DNA of 64,000 nt from Polynucleobacter sp. 86C-FISCH (lineage in GTDB: Bacteria > Pseudomonadota > Gammaproteobacteria > Burkholderiales > Burkholderiaceae): positions 969,531 through 1,033,530 of the forward strand of contig NZ_JACVOL010000001.1 in the NCBI RefSeq assembly GCF_018882415.1, given 5' to 3'. The stretch's first letter is position 1, and each line of letters starts with the position of its first letter. The notes beneath the pieces were generated by a model. The model was given only the letters and a program-made list of their open reading frames with translations. It did not search any database and was not told the origin of the DNA. Positions 1 to 11,500 of the stretch are shown piece by piece. The position numbers were made by a program, and so were the translations under genes.

Positions 1-2789
<2,789 letters not shown>

Positions 2790-2859
2790 ATAACCAGCAC
2801 TATTGTGTTGGATGTTTGCCAGATTTAATCTGCATCCTTATTACATGCTTACTCAAATA

Positions 2860-2884
2860 GAGTTGTTGATTTAATCAGCAACTC
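2860..2884 (+). other. hairpin in 23S-5S spacer
   Basis: A 10-bp stem with one G-T pair and a 5-nt loop (GAGTTGTTGA ... TCAGCAACTC) sits just before 5S in the 103-nt 23S-5S spacer. It is probably a processing or spacer structure. There is no T-run, so it is not a terminator. Confidence 0.5.
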
Positions 2885-2892
2885 GACCCTCT

Positions 2893-3010
2893 ACGCCCGG
2901 TGACCATAGCGAATTGGAACCACTCCTTCCCATCCCGAACAGGACAGTGAAACGATTCTACGCCGATGATAGTGCGGATTACCCGTGTGAAAGTAGGTAA
3001 CTGCCGGGCA
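2893..3010 (+). rRNA. rrf: 5S ribosomal RNA
   Basis: About 118 nt long. The terminal helix GCCCGG / CCGGGC (2895-2900 with 3004-3009) is intact. The internal segments CCCGAACAGG...AGTGAAACG and CGCCGATGATAGTG match the conserved 5S core. It follows 23S by about 100 nt, as in a normal rrn operon. The exact ends are inferred. Confidence 0.95.
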
Positions 3011-3018
3011 CCAATGCG

Positions 3019-3050
3019 ACGCCCAGACCCTCTTAGGTCTGGGCGTTTTT
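3019..3050 (+). terminator. rho-independent terminator of the rRNA operon
   Basis: A perfect 11-bp stem, ACGCCCAGACC / GGTCTGGGCGT, with a 6-nt loop runs into a T-run. It lies directly downstream of 5S and separates the rRNA operon from the tRNA-tuf unit. Confidence 0.9.
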
Positions 3051-3074
3051 ACTTGTGCAAAGCGTTTAGAGTGA

Positions 3075-3103
3075 TTGACAGAAACTCCATTTGGAGTCAG
3101 AAT
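3075..3103 (+). promoter_or_regulatory. sigma-70-like promoter for the tRNA-tuf operon
   Basis: A perfect -35 box TTGACA (3075-3080) is followed after 17 bp by CAGAAT (3098-3103). It lies between the rRNA terminator and tRNA-Tyr. The spacer contains a 6-bp inverted repeat, ACTCCA-TT-TGGAGT. Function is inferred from sequence and position. Confidence 0.65.
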
Positions 3104-3114
3104 ATTGGGTTCGC

Positions 3115-3199
3115 GGAGGGGTGTCCGAGCGGCTAAAGGAGGCAGACTGTAAATCTGTTGGCTACGCCTACGTAGGTTCGAATCCTACCCCCTCCACCA
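3115..3199 (+). tRNA. tRNA-Tyr (anticodon GTA)
   Basis: An 85-nt class II tRNA with a long variable arm. The acceptor GGAGGGG pairs with CCCCTCC, CCA is encoded, and the anticodon loop CTGTAAA gives GTA. It is the first gene of the Tyr-Gly-Thr-tuf unit, an order shared with the tufB operon of enteric bacteria. Confidence 0.97.
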
Positions 3200-3204
3200 G
3201 ATGT

Positions 3205-3278
3205 GCGGGATTAGTTTAATGGTAAAACAGCAGATTTCCAATCTTCGGTCAAGAGTTCGATTCTCTTATCCCGCTCCA
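3205..3278 (+). tRNA. tRNA-Gly (anticodon TCC)
   Basis: A 74-nt tRNA. The acceptor GCGGGAT pairs with ATCCCGC, the anticodon TCC lies in the loop TTTCCAA, and CCA is encoded. It begins only 5 nt after tRNA-Tyr, so the two must be processed from one transcript. Confidence 0.97.
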
Positions 3279-3299
3279 GAATTTGTTGCATTAGATTAC

Positions 3300-3374
<75 letters not shown>

Positions 3375-3438
3375 TGTATGGTTTTATTAATTGTGTATTT
3401 CGTGTTTGGTTTAAGAGTTAACTAAAGGCAGATTAAAA

Positions 3439-4629
3439 ATGGCAAAAGAAAAATTCGAGCGGACAAAACCGCACGTAAACGTAGGCACCATTGGTCACGT
3501 TGACCACGGTAAAACCACATTGACAGCAGCAATCGCAACCGTGCTTTCTAAAGCATTCGGTGGCGAAGCTAAAGCATACGATCAGATCGATGCTGCTCCA
3601 GAAGAAAAAGCACGCGGTATTACGATTAATACAGCGCACGTTGAGTACGAGACAGCTAACCGTCACTACGCTCACGTTGATTGCCCAGGACATGCTGACT
3701 ACGTTAAGAACATGATTACTGGTGCTGCTCAGATGGACGGCGCAATTTTAGTTTGCTCTGCTGCTGACGGCCCAATGCCACAAACTCGTGAGCACATCCT
3801 CTTGGCACGCCAAGTTGGTGTTCCTTACATCGTGGTGTTCCTCAACAAGTGCGACATGGTTGATGACGCTGAATTGCTCGAGTTAGTTGAAATGGAAGTT
3901 CGTGAGCTTCTATCTAAGTACAACTTCCCTGGCGATGACACACCAATCATCCAAGGTTCTGCTAAGTTAGCCCTTGAAGGCGACGAAGGTAAATTGGGTA
4001 AAGAAGCCATCATGAAATTGGCTGAAGCACTTGACTCATACATCCCAACTCCAGAGCGTGCTGTTGACGGCGCGTTCTTGATGCCAGTAGAAGACGTGTT
4101 CTCTATCTCCGGTCGCGGTACTGTTGTTACAGGCCGTATCGAGCGCGGTATCGTTAAAGTTGGTGAAGAGATCGAAATCATCGGTATCAAGCCAACACTC
4201 AAGACAACTTGTACTGGTGTTGAAATGTTCCGCAAATTGCTCGACCAAGGTCAAGCAGGCGATAACGTTGGTATCTTGTTACGCGGTACAAAACGTGAAG
4301 AAGTTGAGCGCGGCCAAGTATTGGCTAAGCCAGGTTCAATCACCCCACATACTCACTTTACAGCCGAGGTTTACATCTTGGGTAAAGACGAAGGTGGTCG
4401 TCATACTCCATTCTTTAACAACTATCGTCCACAGTTCTACTTCCGTACAACGGACGTAACTGGTTCAATCGAGTTGCCAAAAGACAAAGAAATGGTAATG
4501 CCTGGTGATAACGTCACGATTACCGTAAAACTCATCGCTCCTATCGCGATGGAAGAAGGTTTACGTTTTGCGATCCGTGAAGGTGGCCGTACTGTTGGCG
4601 CCGGCGTGGTTGCAAAGATTTTGGCTTAA
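3439..4629 (+). CDS. tuf: translation elongation factor Tu, copy A
   Basis: A 396-aa GTPase that brings aminoacyl-tRNA to the ribosomal A site. The P-loop GHVDHGKT is at residues 19-26, DCPGH at 81-85 and NKCD near 136, followed by the two beta-barrel domains. Length is normal for the family. The coding sequence appears base-for-base identical to the second copy at 20246, including the few bases before the start codon, while flanks differ. It lies in the conserved tRNA-Tyr/Gly/Thr-tuf-tRNA-Trp-secE arrangement, equivalent to tufB. Confidence 0.98.
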   Translation: MAKEKFERTKPHVNVGTIGHVDHGKTTLTAAIATVLSKAFGGEAKAYDQIDAAPEEKARGITINTAHVEYETANRHYAHVDCPGHADYVKNMITGAAQMDGAILVCSAADGPMPQTREHILLARQVGVPYIVVFLNKCDMVDDAELLELVEMEVRELLSKYNFPGDDTPIIQGSAKLALEGDEGKLGKEAIMKLAEALDSYIPTPERAVDGAFLMPVEDVFSISGRGTVVTGRIERGIVKVGEEIEIIGIKPTLKTTCTGVEMFRKLLDQGQAGDNVGILLRGTKREEVERGQVLAKPGSITPHTHFTAEVYILGKDEGGRHTPFFNNYRPQFYFRTTDVTGSIELPKDKEMVMPGDNVTITVKLIAPIAMEEGLRFAIREGGRTVGAGVVAKILA

Positions 4630-4643
4630 TTAGTTTTTTATAA

Positions 4644-4719
4644 AGGGGTGTAGCTCAATTGGCAGAGCGTTGGTCTCCAAAACCAAAGGTTGGGGGTTCG
4701 ATGCCCTCCGCCCCTGCCA
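4644..4719 (+). tRNA. tRNA-Trp (anticodon CCA)
   Basis: A 76-nt tRNA. The acceptor AGGGGTG pairs with CGCCCCT with one T-G pair. The anticodon CCA lies in the loop CTCCAAA and the 3' CCA is encoded. It sits between tuf and secE, 14 nt after the tuf stop, so it is probably excised from the tuf-secE transcript. Confidence 0.97.
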
Positions 4720-4739
4720 CGATTTGAACTGAAAGCAAT

Positions 4740-5117
4740 ATGTCTCAACAAACAGCAAGTCAATCTGAAGAAAAAAGCAGCTGGGTCTCTGGACTCGCTG
4801 CTTTAATCGTTGTCGCAGCGCTAGTGCTCTACTACACGTTGGCTGACCAGTCTATGTTGGTACGTCTTGCCGTTTTGTTTGGCGGCATTGCATCAGCAGT
4901 TTTAATTGTGGCGATTTCACCAGACGGGCGTCGTTTTATCGCCTATGCAAAAGATTCTTGGTATGAAGTAAAAAAGGTTGTTTGGCCGACTCGTAAAGAG
5001 ACTACCCAGATGACTCTAGTCGTATTTGGCTTTGTTCTGATCATGTCCTTGTTTTTGTGGATTGCAGACAAATTGATTGAATGGCTAGTTTTTTCAGTCT
5101 TTTTGGGCTGGAAGTGA
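4740..5117 (+). CDS. secE: preprotein translocase subunit SecE
   Basis: A 125-aa inner-membrane subunit of the SecYEG channel. It has three hydrophobic segments (about 18-36, 42-60 and 93-120), the long form typical of proteobacteria. The conserved amphipathic region before the last helix (WYEVKKVVWPTRKET, about residues 79-93) is the SecE signature. It lies upstream of nusG with 7 nt between them, the near-universal bacterial pair. Confidence 0.95.
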   Translation: MSQQTASQSEEKSSWVSGLAALIVVAALVLYYTLADQSMLVRLAVLFGGIASAVLIVAISPDGRRFIAYAKDSWYEVKKVVWPTRKETTQMTLVVFGFVLIMSLFLWIADKLIEWLVFSVFLGWK

Positions 5118-5124
5118 GTAAAAA

Positions 5125-5697
5125 ATGACTGATTCTGAAGTAGCTGTAAATCCACAAGCTACCGGCAATATGCGCTGGTATGTAATCCATGCTTATTCCG
5201 GAATGGAAAAAAGCGTGAAAAGAGGCCTCGAAGAGCGTATTTCACGTTCTGGCATGCCTGAGAAATTTGGTCGTATTTTGGTTCCTTCCGAAGAGGTTGT
5301 GGAAATCAAATCCGGCACAAAATCAGTTTCTGAGCGTCGTTTCTTCCCAGGATATGTCCTGATTGAGATGGAAATGACCGACGAGAGCTGGCATTTAGTG
5401 AAAAATACGCCAAAAGTGACTGGTTTCGTAGGTGGTGTTCGTAACCGCCCAAGCCCAATTTCCACTGCTGAAGTAGCGAAAATCATGGATCAAATGCAGG
5501 CAGGTGTAGATAAGCCTAAGCCTAAGACCCTATTTGAAGTTGGTGAGATTGTGCGCGTTAAAGAAGGCCCATTTGTTGATTTCAATGGAAATATCGAAGA
5601 AGTCAATTATGAGAAGTCAAGATTACGCGTTTCTGTTACAATTTTTGGCCGCGGTACCCCAGTTGAACTGGAGTTCGGCCAAGTAGAAAAGATGTAA
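5125..5697 (+). CDS. nusG: transcription termination/antitermination factor NusG
   Basis: A 190-aa protein that binds the RNA polymerase clamp and links it to Rho or ribosomal protein S10. The N-terminal NGN domain (about 17-125) starts at [20 protein letters not shown] and includes [12 protein letters not shown]. The C-terminal KOW domain (about 137-190) has [16 protein letters not shown]. It is co-transcribed with secE. A 167-nt leader before rplK follows. Confidence 0.97.
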   Translation: MTDSEVAVNPQATGNMRWYVIHAYSGMEKSVKRGLEERISRSGMPEKFGRILVPSEEVVEIKSGTKSVSERRFFPGYVLIEMEMTDESWHLVKNTPKVTGFVGGVRNRPSPISTAEVAKIMDQMQAGVDKPKPKTLFEVGEIVRVKEGPFVDFNGNIEEVNYEKSRLRVSVTIFGRGTPVELEFGQVEKM

Positions 5698-5864
5698 AAA
5701 CAAGGACTTAGTCCAGTTTTGCAGTGTAGTAGTTTGTAGTTTTAGATGGTTATTTAGATTTTGTATTTAACCGAGGAGCGGAGCTAGAAAGCCAAAAACT
5801 AGCGAAGCGTTTACTCAACAGCGGTCTTTCCTAATGAGGTTAGGCGCGCTTTAAGGAGCAACAC
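5698..5864 (+). promoter_or_regulatory. rplK leader region
   Basis: This 167-nt stretch between nusG and rplK holds no gene. It contains small hairpins: GCTAG/CTAGC near 5784-5804, and CCTAA-TGAGG-TTAGG near 5830-5845 just before the ribosome binding site AAGGAG. In E. coli ribosomal protein L1 represses rplKA by binding at this position. A comparable site is possible here, but I cannot identify it with certainty. Confidence 0.3.
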
Positions 5865-6296
5865 ATGGCAAAGAAGATCATTGGCTTTATTAAGCTGCAG
5901 ATCCCTGCAGGTAAAGCAAATCCATCACCACCCGTAGGTCCAGCATTGGGTCAACGCGGCCTCAACATTATGGAATTCTGTAAGGCGTTTAATGCTCAAA
6001 CTCAGAGCATGGAACCTGGCCTACCAATTCCAGTCGTGATTACAGCGTTTGCTGATAAGAGCTTCACATTCATCATGAAGACTCCTCCAGCAACCATCAT
6101 GATTAAGAAGGCTGCGAAGATCGAAAAAGGATCACCACGTCCCCATACCGATAAGGTTGGTTCAATTACTCGTGCTCAAGCGGAAGAAATCGCTAAAGCA
6201 AAAATGCCAGATTTGACAGCAGCCGATATGGACGCAGCTGTTAGAACTATCGCTGGTAGCGCCCGTTCCATGGGCATCACTGTGGAAGGTCTCTAA
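5865..6296 (+). CDS. rplK: 50S ribosomal protein L11
   Basis: A 143-aa protein of the GTPase-associated centre, binding 23S rRNA near the L10/L12 stalk base. The N-terminal domain carries the proline-rich segment [20 protein letters not shown] typical of L11, and the C-terminal domain is the rRNA-binding part. Length matches the family. It overlaps nothing and is followed by rplA after 2 nt, the standard L11 operon. Confidence 0.97.
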   Translation: MAKKIIGFIKLQIPAGKANPSPPVGPALGQRGLNIMEFCKAFNAQTQSMEPGLPIPVVITAFADKSFTFIMKTPPATIMIKKAAKIEKGSPRPHTDKVGSITRAQAEEIAKAKMPDLTAADMDAAVRTIAGSARSMGITVEGL

Positions 6297-6298
6297 TC

Positions 6299-7000
6299 AT
6301 GACTAAGTTATCTAAACGCGTAAAAGCAATTCAATCCAAAGTTGATCGCAATAAGTTCTATTCATTGGACGATGCATTGAACCTCGTTAAAGAGTGTGCA
6401 ACTGCTAAGTTTGATGAGTCTATCGACGTTGCTGTTCAGTTGGGTATTGATGCTAAGAAATCTGACCAAGTTGTGCGTGGCGCAGTAGTGCTCCCAGCTG
6501 GTACAGGTAAGCATGTTCGTGTAGCTGTTTTTGCACAAGGCGAGAAGGCTGAGCAAGCTAAAGCTGCTGGTGCAGAAATCGTTGGCATGGAAGATCTTGC
6601 TGAACAAATTAAAGGCGGCAAAATTGATTTTGATATTTTGATCGCATCTCCAGACACAATGAAAATTGTTGGTACTTTAGGTCAAGTATTGGGCCCACGT
6701 GGTTTGATGCCGAATCCAAAAGTTGGAACTGTTACTCCTGACGTTGCTACTGCAGTTAAGAATGCAAAAGCTGGTCAAGTTCAGTTCCGTGTGGACAAAG
6801 CCGGTATCGTGCACGCAAGCATTGGCCGTCGTTCATTCGAGCCAACTGCATTGAAATCCAACTTGCTCGCATTGCTTGAGGCTTTGAATAAAGCAAAGCC
6901 ACCTGCATCTAAGGGCATCTATTTAAAGAAGGTTGCCGTAAGCAGCACCATGGGTGCAGGCGTACGCGTAGACCAAGCATCGTTACAGGCAGCAGCTTAA
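6299..7000 (+). CDS. rplA: 50S ribosomal protein L1
   Basis: A 233-aa protein that forms the mobile L1 stalk at the ribosomal E site and, in E. coli, represses its own operon. The family signature is visible around [16 protein letters not shown] (about residues 130-145). Full length compared with the usual 230-235 aa. It is two bases downstream of rplK and so translationally close to it. A 239-nt structured leader precedes the next gene, rplJ. Confidence 0.97.
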   Translation: MTKLSKRVKAIQSKVDRNKFYSLDDALNLVKECATAKFDESIDVAVQLGIDAKKSDQVVRGAVVLPAGTGKHVRVAVFAQGEKAEQAKAAGAEIVGMEDLAEQIKGGKIDFDILIASPDTMKIVGTLGQVLGPRGLMPNPKVGTVTPDVATAVKNAKAGQVQFRVDKAGIVHASIGRRSFEPTALKSNLLALLEALNKAKPPASKGIYLKKVAVSSTMGAGVRVDQASLQAAA

Positions 7001-7028
7001 TTAGCCTGTAACAAAAAAGAACTTTGGG

Positions 7029-7057
7029 TCGACTCCCGCTCTTTGAGTGAGAGTCGA
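7029..7057 (+). other. strong hairpin in rplA-rplJ leader
   Basis: The arms TCGACTC-C-CGCTC and GAGTG-A-GAGTCGA form a 12-bp stem with one mismatch and one wobble, closed by a TTT loop. There is no T-run after it. It may be an mRNA processing site or part of the L10 leader fold. Confidence 0.55.
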
Positions 7058-7127
7058 ACATCAAAGACCGTTGGTGGATTGGTTTGCTTACTCAGAAATT
7101 AATTCTTAATCGTTACGAAAGTAATAG

Positions 7128-7194
7128 CCAGCGCAGATGGCGACCCTGAAAAGATTTTCACAAGAGACTTTGTGAACAAATGATCAGACGCTGG
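7128..7194 (+). promoter_or_regulatory. probable L10 leader (autoregulatory mRNA structure)
   Basis: CCAGCG (7128-7133) pairs with CGCTGG (7189-7194). This encloses an inner hairpin, TTCACAA (7157-7163) with TTGTGAA (7170-7176). An outer stem, an internal loop with GA-rich strands and an inner stem are what is expected of the leader bound by the L10-L12 complex in other bacteria. The position directly upstream of rplJ supports this, but assignment is by shape and place only. Confidence 0.5.
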
Positions 7195-7203
7195 TGTGTA
7201 ACC

Positions 7204-7226
7204 CCAACTGGAAACAGTTGGTTTTT
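7204..7226 (+). terminator. attenuator-like hairpin before rplJ
   Basis: A perfect 7-bp stem, CCAACTG / CAGTTGG, with a GAAA tetraloop is followed at once by five T residues. It has the form of an intrinsic terminator. It lies only a few bases before the rplJ ribosome binding site (GGAG near 7229) and inside a transcript that must continue into rpoBC, so conditional termination is a reasonable inference. Confidence 0.6.
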
Positions 7227-7239
7227 ATGGAGTTAAACC

Positions 7240-7872
7240 GTGCCTTTGAATGTACAAGACAAAAAAGCGATTGTTGCTGATGTCGGCGCTCAATTGGCTG
7301 GAGCCCAAACTGTCGTGCTCGCTGAATACCGTGGTATTCCAGTAGAGCAGTTGACAAAGCTACGTGCTAGCGCACGTGACCAAGGTGTATATCTTCGCGT
7401 TTTGAAGAACACATTGGCACGCCGTGCTGCACAAGGCACTCAGTTTGAGCCTCTTGCTGATTCGATGGTTGGCCCCTTGATCTATGGCATCTCTGCTGAT
7501 CCGATTGCTTCGGCAAAAGTATTGCAGAACTTTGCTAAGACTCAAGACAAGCTAGTCATTACTGCTGGCTTATATAACGGCAAGTTGTTAGACGTTGCAG
7601 GTGTAAAAGCCCTCGCAACAATTCCAAGCCGCGACGAGTTGTTATCTCAGTTGTTAGGTGTGATGTTGGCACCGGTATCTGCGATGGCTCGCGTATTGGG
7701 CGCAGTAGCAGCACAAAAGGCAGCTGGAGCACCCGCTCCCGCAGCAGCACCTGCAGAAGCAGCAGCCCCAGCAGCAGTAGCCGCTGAAGCCGCTCCAGAA
7801 GCAGCCGCTGAGCCTGCAGCCGCAGCCCCAGAAGCTGGAACAGAAGCAAACGAAACCCCTGCCGCTGAATAA
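7240..7872 (+). CDS. rplJ: 50S ribosomal protein L10 with long Ala-rich tail
   Basis: The stalk-base protein that anchors L7/L12 dimers to 23S rRNA and, in characterised bacteria, represses its own mRNA. The start is GTG with a GGAG ribosome binding site. The first ~165 residues are normal L10 (for example [18 protein letters not shown] near 29-46). The protein reaches 210 aa, against about 165-172 usually, because of a ~45-residue C-terminal tail made almost only of Ala, Pro and Glu. The tail follows the L12-binding helices and is probably disordered. The reading frame is clean. Confidence 0.96.
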   Translation: MPLNVQDKKAIVADVGAQLAGAQTVVLAEYRGIPVEQLTKLRASARDQGVYLRVLKNTLARRAAQGTQFEPLADSMVGPLIYGISADPIASAKVLQNFAKTQDKLVITAGLYNGKLLDVAGVKALATIPSRDELLSQLLGVMLAPVSAMARVLGAVAAQKAAGAPAPAAAPAEAAAPAAVAAEAAPEAAAEPAAAAPEAGTEANETPAAE

Positions 7873-7908
7873 GCGACAGATTAACTATTTAAGTATTAGG
7901 AGCTAAAA

Positions 7909-8283
7909 ATGGCGATTACTAAAGAAGAAATCATTGATGCAGTAGGTAGCATGTCCGTTATGGATTTGAACGACTTGGTTAAAGCGTTCGAAGAGAAGTT
8001 TGGCGTTTCAGCTGCAGCTATGGCTGTTGCTGGTCCTGCTGGTGGTGGCGCAGCTGCTGCTGGTGAAGAGCAAACAGAATTCACTGTTAACTTGCTCGAA
8101 GCTGGCGCAAACAAGGTTTCAGTAATTAAGGCAGTTCGCGAAATTACTGGTCTTGGCTTGAAAGAAGCTAAGGACTTGGTTGACGGTGCACCAAAGCCAA
8201 TCAAAGAAGGCGTTGACAAGAAAACTGCTGAAGAAGCTAAGAAGAAGCTTGAAGAAGCTGGCGCTAAAGCAGAACTCAAGTAA
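7909..8283 (+). CDS. rplL: 50S ribosomal protein L7/L12
   Basis: A 124-aa stalk protein that recruits translational GTPases. It has an N-terminal dimerisation domain (about 1-35), an Ala/Gly-rich hinge (about 36-52), and a C-terminal factor-binding domain containing [20 protein letters not shown]. Length and layout are typical. A good ribosome binding site (AGGAG) lies before the ATG. It is followed by an intergenic region with several strong hairpins before rpoB. Confidence 0.97.
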   Translation: MAITKEEIIDAVGSMSVMDLNDLVKAFEEKFGVSAAAMAVAGPAGGGAAAAGEEQTEFTVNLLEAGANKVSVIKAVREITGLGLKEAKDLVDGAPKPIKEGVDKKTAEEAKKKLEEAGAKAELK

Positions 8284-8293
8284 TACACACAAT

Positions 8294-8322
8294 GCTGGCG
8301 CCTCTCAAAAAGGGGCGTTAGC
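8294..8322 (+). other. hairpin 1 in rplL-rpoB spacer
   Basis: GCTGGCGCCTCT pairs with AGGGGCGTTAGC over 12 positions with three G-T wobbles and a short A-rich loop. It begins 10 nt after the rplL stop. No T-run follows, so it is more likely a processing or stability element than a terminator. Confidence 0.5.
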
Positions 8323-8328
8323 CATGTT

Positions 8329-8382
8329 GGGTTTGACCATTAGTGGTCAAACCCGATTTCATTTCTGATTGAAATCGGGTTT
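8329..8382 (+). promoter_or_regulatory. two mutually exclusive hairpins in rplL-rpoB spacer
   Basis: Hairpin 2: GGGTTTGACCA (8329-8339) pairs perfectly with TGGTCAAACCC (8344-8354) across a TTAG loop. Hairpin 3: AAACCCGATTTCA (8349-8361) pairs perfectly with TGAAATCGGGTTT (8370-8382). They share bases 8349-8354, so the RNA can form only one fully. In E. coli this spacer holds an attenuator and an RNase III site. An equivalent role here is inferred. Confidence 0.65.
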
Positions 8383-8510
8383 GCCTTCTGATACGACTGC
8401 AGAATGCAAGTTTGGTCGGACACTAGATCGAAACGGTTTAGTGTTGTCCGCCAGTGATTGGTAGTGGCCAATCGCCAAATCTTTGTACAGTCGCTGAATT
8501 CGGAGATGAA

Positions 8511-11500
8511 ATGAACTATAGCTTCACCGAACGCAAGCGAGTCCGTAAAAGCTTTGCTAAGCGAGTAAACAACCACCAGGTTCCGTACCTGATCGCAACG
8601 CAGCTGGAATCCTACGCTAAATTTTTACAGGCTGATAAGCCGGCAATGTCTCGTCTTACTGAGGGACTTCAAGCCGCCTTTACATCAGCGTTCCCAATTG
8701 TGTCTAACAACGGCTACGCACGTATGGAATACGTGTCATACCAGTTATCACAGCCACCATTTGACGTTAAAGAATGTCAACAACGTGGTTACACATACCA
8801 CTCTGCCTTACGCGCAAAAGTTCGCTTGATTATTTATGATCGCGAAGCGCCTACTAAGGTTAAAGAGGTAAAAGAGAGCGAAGTCTACATGGGTGAAATT
8901 CCACTCATGACAGAAAACGGCTCTTTTGTGATTAACGGTACTGAGCGCGTGATCGTTTCTCAGTTGCACCGTTCCCCAGGCGTGTTCTTTGAGCACGATA
9001 AGGGCAAGACACACAGCTCAGGTAAGTTGCTGTTCTCAGCACGCATCATTCCTTACCGTGGTTCATGGCTCGATTTCGAATTTGATCCAAAAGATATTCT
9101 CTATTTCCGCGTTGACCGTCGTCGTAAGATGCCTGTCACCATTTTGCTCAAAGCAATTGGTTTAAACAACGAACAGATTCTTGCTAACTTCTTTAACTTT
9201 GACCATTTCTCATTGACTGCTAATGGCGGCTCAATGGAATTTGTGCCAGAGCGTTTGCGTGGTCAGTTGGCTAGCTTTGATGTGCTCGACAAGAATGGCG
9301 TTGTAGTCATTCAAAAAGACAAGCGTATCAATGCAAAGCATATTCGCGAACTCGAAGCTGCAAAAACAAAAACAATCGCTGTACCAGATGACTATTTAAT
9401 TGGTCGTGTAGTTGCACGTAATATTGTTGATCCAGACTCCGGTGAAATCTTGGCTTACGCTAATGATGAAATCACTGAAGAGTTATTGGCGACATTGCGC
9501 GATGCAGGTATCAAGCAGTTAGAAACCATCTACACCAACGATTTAGATTCTGGTGCGTACATTTCACAGACATTGCGTACTGACGAAACTGCGGATCAAA
9601 TGGCTGCTCGTATCGCCATCTATCGCATGATGCGTCCTGGTGAGCCTCCAACAGAAGATGCTGTTGAAGCCTTGTTCCAGCGCTTGTTCTATAGCGAAGA
9701 TACCTACGATTTGTCACGCGTTGGCCGCATGAAGGTCAACAGCCGTTTGAACCGTCCAGAAATGGAAGGTCCAATGGTTCTGTCAAACGAAGATATTCTC
9801 GACACCATTAAGTCCCTCGTAGATTTGCGTAACGGCAAAGGCGAAGTAGACGACATCGATCACTTAGGTAATCGTCGTGTACGTTGCGTTGGCGAATTGG
9901 CAGAAAACCAATTCCGAGCTGGTTTGTCACGTGTAGAGCGTGCGGTTAAAGAACGTCTCGGCCAAGCCGAAACAGAAAACCTCATGCCGCATGACTTGAT
10001 TAACAGCAAGCCAATCTCTTCTGCTATTCGTGAGTTCTTCGGTTCTTCACAGTTGTCCCAGTTTATGGACCAAACCAACCCACTCTCAGAGATCACGCAC
10101 AAGCGTCGTATTTCTGCATTGGGACCTGGTGGTTTGACACGCGAGCGCGCAGGTTTCGAAGTGCGCGACGTGCATCCAACCCACTACGGACGTGTTTGCC
10201 CAATCGAAACTCCAGAAGGACCAAACATTGGTTTGATCAACTCACTCGCGTTGTTTGCGCGTTTGAATGAGCATGGTTTCTTGGAAACGCCTTATCGTAA
10301 GGTTGCTAATAGCAAGGTAAGCGATGAAGTGATGTATCTGTCTGCTATTGAAGAGGCGAAATACGTTATTGCTCAGGCGAATGCAACGATCGACAAAAAC
10401 GGTAAATTAGCTGACGAATTGGTTTCTGCTCGTCAAGCTGGTGAAACCATGATGGTTAGCCCAGAGCGCATCGATTTCATCGACGTTGCTCCTAGCCAGA
10501 TCGTTTCTGCTGCTGCCTCACTCGTTCCATTCTTAGAGCACGATGATGCGAACCGTGCGTTGATGGGTGCGAACATGCAGCGTCAAGCAGTTCCTTGCTT
10601 GCGTCCAGATAAGCCATTAGTTGGTACTGGCTTAGAGCGTATTGTTGCGGTTGACTCCGGCACTGTTGTATTAGCAGCGCGTGGCGGTATTGTTGATTAT
10701 GTTGATGCGAATCGTGTTGTGATTCGTGTGAACGATGATGAAACTGCAGCTGGTGAAGTTGGTGTGGATATTTATAACCTCATCAAGTACACCCGTTCAA
10801 ACCAAAACACCAACATTAACCAACGTCCAATCGTGAAGGTTGGCGATCGTGTAGCCCGCGGCGACGTAGTTGCTGACGGTGCATCTACCGATTTAGGTGA
10901 ATTGGCTTTGGGTCAAAACATGACTGTGGCATTTATGCCATGGAACGGTTACAACTTTGAAGATTCAATCTTGATCTCTGAGAAAGTTGTTGCTGACGAC
11001 CGCTACACCTCTATTCATATTGAAGAGTTGTCAGTAGTTGCACGTGATACCAAGCTTGGTTCAGAAGAAATTACTCGCGATATCTCTAATTTGGCAGAGT
11101 CACAACTCTCCCGTTTAGATGAAAGCGGTATTGTTTACATCGGTGCTGAAGTTGAAGCTGGTGACGTATTGGTTGGTAAGGTAACTCCAAAGGGCGAGAC
11201 AACTCTCACTCCTGAAGAGAAGCTCCTCCGTGCGATCTTCGGTGAAAAAGCATCTGACGTAAAAGATACTTCTTTGCGCGTTCCATCAGGAATGATCGGT
11301 ACTGTTATCGATGTTCAAGTCTTCACCCGTGAAGGTATTGAGCGCGATGCCCGTGCACAGTCAATCATTCAAGAAGAATTACAACGCTATCGTTTGGACT
11401 TAAACGACCAGTTGCGTATTGTTGAGGGCGATGCCTTCATGCGTTTAGAAAAACTGTTGATTGGCAAAGTTGCTAATGGTGGTCCTCAGAAATTAGCTAA

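Noticed and set aside
3825-4254. Antisense open frames of 136 and 72 aa in tuf, repeated at 20632-21061
   Set aside because: They occur twice only because the two tuf genes are identical. Codon structure of tuf explains them.
7735-7872. Frameshift creating the Ala-rich tail of L10
   Set aside because: The frame is continuous and the low-complexity tail stays Ala/Pro/Glu to a normal stop before rplL. It looks like a true extension.
8294-8382. Intrinsic terminators in the rplL-rpoB spacer
   Set aside because: The stems are strong but none is followed by a T-run, and rpoBC needs read-through. Reported as regulatory hairpins instead.
8454-8510. Longer N-terminus for RpoB from the ATG at 8454
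   Set aside because: The extra 19 residues are unlike RpoB and the ATG at 8511 has a good ribosome binding site.
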